A DNA stretch of 64,000 nt from Micromussa lordhowensis. Taxonomy: Eukaryota > Cnidaria > Anthozoa > Scleractinia > Lobophylliidae. Below are positions 56,092 to 64,000 of the stretch, piece after piece (the stretch's first letter is position 1; each line of letters begins with the position of its first letter). The translations under genes and the position numbers were made by a program. The stretch spans positions 626,001 through 690,000 of the forward strand of contig OZ026604.1 of the NCBI GenBank assembly GCA_964020085.1. Direction: 5' to 3'. Below the pieces are notes generated by a model. The model ran no database searches and was not told the DNA's origin. It saw nothing but the letters and a program-made list of their open reading frames with translations.

Positions 56092-57257
56092 GATGGAAAA
56101 CCAAAGTGAGAAATTTCAAACGCAATGTCACCGCTTAGATTCGAGTGCTCCACTCCTAGGCAGTGAAATCGTGCATTTTCCTTTACTAGGTTGTAAAATT
56201 CATGCACCAAACCTTTGGATGTCAATGCATCGCTATGATAATACGGTAGATTAGCATGTTTAAGCGGAAATCGTTCCCGAAAATGGTTCGACGCAAACTA
56301 AAACGGAAATGTTCGTCTTCACTCGGCGCTGACCTACAGCTACCCAACCGAAAATAATTTATTCTACGAGGAGGACTGGACGCGAGGTTGAACCTGTGGT
56401 AAAGTAACCCGGTTTAATTTTCTCCAAATAAGATTACATTTCGATCCATGCTATTTGCAGCTTTTCTGATACTCAATTTGAGGCAAAGCAATCAAAGAAT
56501 TGGTTTCGCTAAAGGGGCGTTAAACCCTTAGCGTCGGCTGCCTGCCAAAGCGAGTTCGTTTCCTTTTGACTGAGCCATGGATGATCACAAGTCGACCTTC
56601 ACACAAGTCGACCTTCACCTTTATTGGAAGTCTTGCACTTCCTTGTACATGTCATAGCTATCGGTTTTCTTTGCACGATAGCAACCGTATCTTTTCCCAT
56701 CCCGGCCTCCCAGGGATTTACGGGTCTGCCTCCGAGCCTGCCTTCCTTGTTGTTACAAAACTTGCGGCCGAGAGCGAAACAAGCACAGCTGTCATCATTT
56801 CCTCCACCCCTCCTCCCACAGACTAAGACGCAGATTACCTTAGTTGCGTGACTTCCATTAAAGGATGTGTTAAGTATTGCGGAGGTTATTGGTTCTTGCA
56901 AATCGGAGTACACTTCCTTCTTATGTGCTAACGCCCAATGGGAATTTAATAAGGAGAATGAGTCATTTTCCATTTTATAATGAATACGTTACACGCGATG
57001 TGTTTCGTCGCGTGTCAAGCCGAATTTGTGGAATGGAATCAGATCAGATCCCTGCCCCGCACGTGCAAGCGTTTTGGCTTTTATGACAAAAGATTTTTTA
57101 GAAAAATTTATTTTTGCGTCTAAAACGATGAAGAACAAGAGTTTCTAAATCAGTCTCTTTCCCATGGCCAAGGGGGAAAGCCCTGGGAACGAGATTGTTT
57201 CTTAATCCGATAATGGATGCTTTTACAAATGCTAGATGACTGAGAGTGAGAACGTAC

Positions 57258-60128
57258 CTGGAAAAACTGGGGCCTCACTTGCTGCAGGGTCACCTGCTAC
57301 TGTTGGCTCAGAAGATGGAGAGAAATCTGCAAAACATTACAAAAATAAAATGGTGGCTTTTTCTTCCTAGAACAGACCATGTTCTCAGACGTTTCTTTTG
57401 TTGTTTGTTTTTTGTCGCAAGATTTGTTGGCTCATCGTGTTGGGTGATTCATGATACCGTATATCGTGAAGATCAGAGTCAGTGGGTTTACTGGCAAGTT
57501 GGTTATACGGGTAGATCATTACACGTTTATGCCCATACCATAAACACGAACCACAATAGCATAAGATACTTACTGAAGCCAAGTTTCATACATGGTTCAT
57601 GTTCTCCTTCGAGTTCAGAACTGTTCTTCAGTCCAAAACAGCCAGGAAATGGTAACCTGAAATCTTTCCCACCAGGAATGAGATTCATAGCAACCTCCAA
57701 TTGGTCGATAAAATGCCCGCACTTGAAAAAGAACTCCTTACAGTCGCTCGTGCAGAATCGTGTCACACTGTTGTTCGCGTGACATAGTGGCACGTTGTGA
57801 TGGCACAGCATGGTAGTCAAAGCAGCTTTGCATTCGGTGTGCATGACAGTTTTATTGATTGCCGCGATGGAAGCTGCAAGATAACTTTCAACTGAGTTCT
57901 TCCCTGTTCTATGAAATCTTGGAAACAAGCGTAAAGATGGCAAAGTTGTTGAGAAGGCTTCCAGGCACACCTTGCCCTCATAAAGAAAACAGGTTGTTGT
58001 TGCATTTGTAATTGAAGTGACATTCTTGTTTTTGCTGCTGCTGTTGCTGCTACTGCTGTACAAAAAATATTAAAAGAACTAAATAACGATAATTTGGCAA
58101 CCTGACGGGCAACCACATGTCAATAACAGAAAAGAAAAACAACAACAAAGGTGCGAAGTAACATCATAACGTCAACATAGCTTCAACTAAGTTGTAATGC
58201 TTTCAACTACTGCGGCGAGAGATCTGAGTCCTGAGCCTCGTAGTTCCTGCTTAGTCCCCCTCGCTATTTCCTGTGTCTCTTCTATTCTTCTTGCAGATAC
58301 TTTTTTTCGTGTGTCGATTAATAAATAAATAAATAACTGTTCCTTGTATGTTGACTGATATATTGGCATACTATGAAAAGGTTTCTCAGTACATCAGCTT
58401 TTAGCTGTTACGTTACAGTCATTGTTCGAAAACAAGCTACGATAATAAGTGTCGCATGAACAATTAAAACTTGTGTTCTCTCTCACCTTTTATTGAAGCA
58501 GTGTAGTGATGAATCGGCCTCACTCTTATTCCAACAGCAGCCCAGTTCTCTGCAAGTAGTTTCGCTGACCAGTCCACATGACTGTTTGACATGTGCGGGG
58601 ATCTGGGAGCAATTCAAGTCTGAATAAAATACGCAACAAATTTGTGATCAGAGTCGATATAAGGCGCATGGTGATTGGCTCATTGGTTTCCTTTGCCTTC
58701 CTGAGCACGCCTGGTTAGTGGCATGATTTTTCATTCTAGAGTACCCATTGCACAATGTTATTGATACCCTGTTACAAGGTCAGGGTGTTTTTTTCTCGAT
58801 CAATGTTTTAAAGGCGGCATTGAGTTGAGTGTATCATAGCATGACCAATCTGGCCTGCGAGCAAGGCTTCTCGGCTCCCCACATGGTTTGGAGCCTTTAT
58901 ACAACACCTGAAAAAAGACACCGAGTAAATGTCTTTTGGGGGGAGGGGGACGAATTGGCTACGTGCTTTGTTCGGTTTTCATGATGGTTACGACAATGTC
59001 CTGGCACGTAGCCATTGAATTGACCCTGGCGTATTTCCTCTTATTTTCAGTTATGAGACATTACGTGTTACGTGAGAGTATTACGTGGGAGTATTTTGAA
59101 AAGCTTATGCAGCCCCGGTGTCTTCAACTGAGCTCACAGAAACACGCAAAATATTTTGTGTTTTAGCCTCGAAGTCATTTTCTCGATTTCCATGCTACGC
59201 CACAGTCCTCGAGCAATTGTGAAAACAAAATAGATTTTTGGGTGTCAAAAATGGCCGCAAAATACAGGGTCTTTACAGGTCATGCCTGATCTTTTGAGAC
59301 AATAAATCAATCATCGCTTACAATTAACCTTAACATTACTGGGTTTTCAAGGCGATAAGTAACATTATAAATGGAAATACCTATTGATAATTTCTAAATG
59401 GACGTAAAAGAATAAATATTCCTAAATTTTCAGTTGCAGTAAACACGTTAATTTATACATCCGGAAGGTATTTTTCAATATATTTCACTTGGTAAGTATT
59501 TTCCGACGTACGTACATGATGTTTATCTTACATTGTACCGCACTCTTGTGATTAGATAAATCTCTTTTATCAGATCATGCTCAGGAAAATAAACTTACTA
59601 AACCGTACTTTATCGTTTCGTTTATAGAAAATCTCCACAATAAAGCATATAAAGCTGCCAAAGCTAAGAGTTATACTGTCAGAAAATAATCCGGTTATTT
59701 GAGAACACCTTCCACTCCCTGTGGCTTGTGCTTTCTAAATTTCTTTCGGGTTCTCAAAAAGCACTCTGCGTAATGTTTTATGATAGTAATAACGTGGCTT
59801 TTGTTTCGTTGTTTGCTAAATACAAACAACAACCAAAATCAATTTTAAATATAGAATTCTGCCACTCAATGCTTGTATATTTCGCTCACGTGCCGAGCAT
59901 GTCGACTATAATTGAACCCGTGTCTGTATCCATTTAAAATCTAATGACGCCGTTCAGTTTCTACTGCTGCATGCGCGTCTAATATACAAGTGGCTGTATT
60001 ATGTAGTGGCAAATTAAAGTGACTATCACCGATACCAAAGTCAGTAGTAACTTACCTTGAATGCCACTGTTTGCCAGCAGAAATCGTGAGAAAAGCGCAA
60101 CGGCAATTAACAACACACGTTGAAGCAT
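57258..60128 (-). CDS. Receptor-like ectodomain cassette C: signal peptide, trefoil, Frizzled domain, stalk; no kinase found
   Basis: Four exons: 60056-60128, 58487-58619, 57574-58055, 57258-57326 (757 nt, about 252 aa, last donor open). Signal peptide; a trefoil domain with six Cys and GCCW; a Ser-rich linker; a diverged Frizzled-type domain with ten Cys; then a short Ser/Pro/Ala stalk. Exon order and phases mirror genes A and B. The stalk exon is 1-1 phase, so its donor could join a transmembrane exon of the A/B type. Between 57258 and the gene B signal-peptide exon (56091) I see no transmembrane or kinase exon. Either this is a truncated or secreted decoy, or it splices over gene B's first exons into gene B's transmembrane-kinase exons. 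Reading through the 57574 donor gives a short hydrophobic end (YLMLLWFVFMVWA, stop at 57527). Confidence 0.72.
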
Positions 60129-61909
60129 GGCGTCGAATATGTTTGATCATCAATACATTGCCTGTACAGACGCAATTGAGTGGCCCGTCGTTTCCAGCGC
60201 TCTCGTAATCTCAAAAGTGAGATTAAGACAAAAACTCGATCGGTAATCAATAGTCTCACGAAACGTATTTCCTGAGCGGTTCTGTTTCGTGTTGACGATC
60301 TGAAGGCAACTCCCACGAGGTATTTTTTGGGCGCCACAGGAAACAATGACAAATGTCTTTGTGTAACCTTGTTAAATATCAACTATGAGTTGAGTGTCTC
60401 AAACAAAGTAATGTTGTTTTTATTCTGAGAAAAAGCTCTAAATCAGTAAGGTTTGGGTCCTAAACAGGAAAAAAATGCTCTCTGCTAAACAGTCAGATGG
60501 TGGAAAACCAAAACTAACGAGCGAGGGACAAAAACACCTCCGCTCTTGCTAGAATCATAGTCCTGTTTCTTTTCTTGGGTTGAAGTCTCGACAAGTCTGG
60601 TCTTCAGAAAGCCCGCTGTTAGCTGCTGTTTCTTCATAACAACTCAATGAACTCCAACGGAATATCTCCCCCATAACCATCACAAAAAAAAACATATTTA
60701 AAGCTTTTATTTCTGTCTATATATTTCTCGTTTTTAAGTTTATTCTGTTCTGCCGCAAGTTTTGTTTCATGACAATATTTTCATGGCAGTTTATACTTAT
60801 TAAACTGGTATATCCAATCTTGTTTACTATTCAAGACTGATGAATACGACGATCTAACAAGCCTTGGAATATTAATATGAAGGTTCTTTTCAGTTCCTAC
60901 CAAATGGATTGGGCACTAACACATTCAATGTAACTCCGGTCATCACTTCATGTCAAAGGGTACTGAGGTTTCAGTATGCTGTTTATATGTAATTAACAAA
61001 TTCTGTTTTTGGTGAAATCCTGATACAGAATAGGCCATTTCCGAATTACCTTTAGCCTCTTTCTCAAAGCGAGTCTTGGTGCTCATCCTTTCATATTGAT
61101 TTCATTCACATGCAAATTAAACCCATTTTCATATGAATGGTTGTGCACCAGGCCTCGCTTTGAAAGAGAGCTAGGCTTTAGGTAACTCGGAAATGGTCTA
61201 TTGAAATTGACCATTACTTCAAGGAAATGGCACTCAGTCATCTAAGAGGTCTCTGCAACCTTTCCTAGTAAACAATAATTAATTTCACGATTGATTTGAG
61301 TAGTCTAAAAAATATGCTAGCATTATTACACACGATAACAGCAGCTAGGTGTGGATACTCTACGAAAAAATACTCACGGTGTCAACAAGATTGGTTTATA
61401 ATAATACGGACTACTGGGGAAAAAATGTGTCAAAACTTTAAATCACAAGAAAGTGTAATTCCCAACAATAATTAATGCACAAAAAATGGCTGAAATGAAA
61501 GAGGGGGAAATCCAAATTGATTCCGGGTAAATCATTGGCTGGGGTGTTAAAATTAAACCAACAGACTCTCTCGGGTAAATGATATGTACCGTAAGGAAGA
61601 TTTGGGAAATTCCAAATGGTTCATTTTACGCATATACAAAGTATAATTTGACAGAACCACTTGAAAGAGATACTGCATAAGTGAATGCTATTTTCTTCTT
61701 ACTTAAGCGACTAGAATCTGACTAGAAATAAAATTTGTTCAGCGCTCTTCGACAAATCGCTCTCACCAATATTAACCAGAATGCAGCAAAGTGAGTAAAA
61801 GCTGCTCCCTCATTATTTATGTTATATATTACATCATCTTTTACGAGCTGCTGTTTGTATTTAAAGCTGTCTCGCAGTGCAGTTCACTATTTGTTCTAAT
61901 TATGTAAGC
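60129..61909. other. Spacer between cassette C and kinase gene D
   Basis: AT-rich, with a MITE at 61029-61202 and no coding exon recognised. It should hold the cassette C promoter and the gene D 3' UTR. Confidence 0.5.
61029..61202. mobile_element. MITE with AATAGGCCATTTCCGA termini, copy 2
   Basis: Inverted ends AATAGGCCATTTCCGAATTA and ACTCGGAAATGGTCTATT, same interior as 39635-39806 (CAAAGCGAGTCTTGGTG, CACATGCAAATTAA). Confidence 0.65.
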
Positions 61910-62978
61910 TCAGACAACGCCTTCCTCGAAAACTCCTTCCTCGTCGTCGCTATGGAAACCAGGGTTACAAGCGACATTGATGTAGCCAGAGCATGGCTGT
62001 TCTCCACTCTGAGGGGTGCCTGGCGCGTGCTGGGAAATCTTCCTGGTAGCTTTGTTCGTAACGGTAGAATCCTCTGAGGAAACGAAAGAAATTCCAGTTT
62101 AATTGCTATGAACTAAATCTTGAGCCTGATAGATCAGTATTATATTTTTCTCAAGGTATTTTTTCGAAAGTGTTTTGCACTCGCTTTCTACCAATAGATG
62201 TCACCAAGAGAAAATGAGGGGACAGAGAGGGAGGCTCCCGGTACAGCCCTTGGGATATGTCATGTCCACGAAAGTTATTTTTAGACGAGCGGAAGTCTTT
62301 GTTCTAGCGGAAGTCTGTCTTCCAAGACGTCCGCATGCAGGCCAACCGCGGTCTGATGTTTGAAAGAAAAGCAAAGATTTCATGTAATGGCGGACGAAGT
62401 GTCACTAACAACCTGAGAGCGAGGCAAGACTACATGCGGACGTCTTGGAAAACAGACTTCCGCCAGAAAAACAGACTTTCCCTGGGTTAAAAATAACTTT
62501 CGTAGACATGACATATCCCGGCCAACGCCCTGAGCTTCCCTCTCTGTCCCGTCATTTTCTCTTGATGTCACATGGATTAAAACCCTCGCCTGACGGCTCG
62601 TGTTCCCACAGCATTTCTCGTTCTTCCAAACTTTCACTCGTGTTTCTATAACTCGATAGAAACACGGTACATGTTTTCTATTTCTTTAATTACGGAAATA
62701 ATAATCATTCGCCGCGCATGCGCTGTCACCGTACTCTCTAACTTGCCTTTAAACTCTTTCGGTTGGACGCCGATGTTTTGGTACAGCGGTTGTTTGTCAT
62801 GAACAGGTGGTGTTGGAGGTGCATCGTCTAGAGAATCGTAGTGTGACGTCACTTCCTGTTTAAGCTGAGCTATCATCAAGGTAAAGTTCGGTCTTTGTGA
62901 AGCATCTTTGTGCCAGCTACTCTTCATTATTTGGTACACGTGATCCGGACAGTCTTCAGGCTGACCCAGATGTACTCC
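61910..62978 (-). CDS. Tyrosine kinase gene D, last two exons (5' part lies beyond the window)
   Basis: Exons 62735-62978 and 61910-62073. The first covers the end of a tyrosine kinase domain: GVHLGQPEDCP, then MKSSWHKDASQRPNF, the subdomain XI W-x(6)-RP signature aligned with DCW...E.RLEF of genes A and B. The exon starts at the same boundary as in those genes (G-V/I-x-LG after FIQK). The tail differs: PPTPP, then YQNI and, in the last exon, SGYINV before an acidic end (SDDEEGVFEEGVV). YxN motifs are the Grb2-SH2 type. The phase across the intron fits (244 nt leaves one base; the last exon starts with two). No earlier kinase exon is visible between 62979 and 64000, so the preceding intron exceeds 1 kb. 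Ectodomain unknown. Confidence 0.8.
62199..62570. mobile_element. Fold-back element in the last intron of gene D
   Basis: Arms of about 140 bases: AGAAAATGAGGGGACAGAGA, GGATATGTCATGTC and GACGTCCGCATG on the left, with reverse complements on the right (GACATGACATATCC, CTCTCTGTCCCGTCATTTTC). Confidence 0.65.
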
Positions 62979-64000
62979 CTGTCATAAGAGATAGCTAACT
63001 TGTAGTAATCAAAGATTATAATAGACATGAAATGAAATGAATGTCAACACATTAAAATATATCTTAGCTACATAAAATGTAAATTAATAGAGTGGCCTAG
63101 CAGCAGACGTCACAAATAGAGGATTGCGCTCACTCGTATCCACAAGCGGGCATGTAATGTTCTGTCTATTACATAAACATAATAATTACGACTTTTTTAC
63201 CATGTTCCGAAGATTTCGGAACACTTTCCGAAGGTTTCCGAAGATTCTCCAAAAGTTGTCCGAAGGCCAAAAACACGTTTCCGAACATTTCTGAAGATTA
63301 CCGAAGATTTCCATAGATAACCGAAGATATCCGAGGAAAACCCGATGATGTTTCGATCACACAGTAACACATCTAAGTTCAGTTTAAGTTATTATGTAAC
63401 CATGGCAATGGTGATCTTTTCAATATCCTCACCCGTGAAAGATAAAAATAGTATCTTCACTGCGCGCGATGAAGATATGATTTTTAGAAAAAGGAAAAAT
63501 CCTGGTATTTCACTAGTGTTTATATAATAAAATATGATTTATGTAGATTATGTAATGTAACGTAGACTTTCTTCCGAAAATTCCAATTTAATGAAGATGA
63601 AGATATGATTTTTTAGAAAAAGGAAAAATCCTGGTATTTCACTAGTGTTTATATAATAAAATATGATTTATTTAGATTATGTAATGTAACGTAGACGTTC
63701 TTCCGGTGTTTTGTTAGTCGGGTGGAAAACGGACTTTTCTCGCCTGCAGCGCGCCATTTTTTACCCACCAGTTTTCTGGACGGCGGCGTGTCGGGGGTGT
63801 GACTGCACTGATCTCCAGTCAGAAGCGTTAAACTGCCTGACGTCATTTTGCGTGAAACATGATCCCTGTTTGCGAAGCGATTCGAAATAAATGTTCAAGA
63901 AGCTATAAACTTCGGTCTGAAATAAATAAGCTTGGTTTCGAAGAAATTGGAGTGAATCAACGCGAAGCAGTTGAAGGATACATTATAATTAGTAGTCGAG
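62979..64000. other. Intron of gene D with several simple repeats
   Basis: Contains a degenerate CCGAAGATT-type tandem repeat (63205-63340) and a 106 bp direct repeat. No exon recognised. The open frame at 63649-63846 overlaps the repeat and lacks features. Confidence 0.5.
63471..63705 (+). repeat. 106 bp direct repeat, two copies
   Basis: Copies at 63471-63576 and 63599-63705 share GAAGATATGATTTTTAGAAA, ATCCTGGTATTTCACTAGTG and GATTATGTAATGTAACGTAG with only a few differences; 22 bases separate them. Confidence 0.8.

Noticed and set aside
56599..56973. 124 aa open frame considered as a TM exon for cassette C
   Set aside because: No hydrophobic segment of TM length, no matching phase or splice junction, and no similarity to the A/B TM exons.

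Overview
This is eukaryotic nuclear DNA from an animal, most likely a hexacoral or other anthozoan cnidarian (inference from intron-rich genes with GT-AG junctions, clear metazoan proteins, tRNA-derived SINEs and many short fold-back transposons). All gene models below were built by reading exons, splice sites and codon phases by eye; no search was run.

Layout. At 0.4-4.4 kb (minus) is the 5' part of a PLAT-domain lipoxygenase gene, with a tRNA-Arg(TCT) gene on the opposite strand in its largest visible intron. A tRNA-Arg(ACG) gene lies at 6.1 kb. At 7.0-9.0 kb (minus) is a complete four-exon MZB1/pERp1 homologue with a signal peptide and a KQEL C-terminus. It is head-to-head, 261 bp apart, with a 32-exon USO1/p115 vesicle-tethering gene (9.3-25.2 kb, plus). 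The USO1 introns hold a tRNA-like tandem repeat, a SINE and several fold-back elements. Exon 4 of USO1 carries an apparent one-base deletion.

From 26 kb to the window end there is a minus-strand cluster of receptor-tyrosine-kinase-type genes. Genes A (26.3-34.5 kb, 689 aa) and B (37.3-56.1 kb, 692 aa) are complete, and all their exon phases close. Each encodes signal peptide, trefoil (P) domain, Frizzled cysteine-rich domain, one transmembrane helix, an intact ROR/MuSK-like tyrosine kinase, and a tail with YDxP motifs (five in B, two in A). Cassette C (57.3-60.1 kb) has the same signal peptide-trefoil-Frizzled exons plus a stalk exon, but I see no transmembrane or kinase exon of its own. Gene D (61.9 kb onward) is the 3' end of another kinase gene whose tail has YxN-type motifs.

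The most striking feature is inside the 11.8 kb intron of gene B between its trefoil and Frizzled exons. It contains 17 tandem co-directional tRNA-Arg(TCT) genes or gene relics (43.26-53.66 kb). One has a changed anticodon (TTT), one is split by a fold-back transposon, and an 858 bp inverted-repeat element with a 9 bp target duplication sits between two others. The rest of the window is introns, spacers, minisatellites and MITE-like palindromes.
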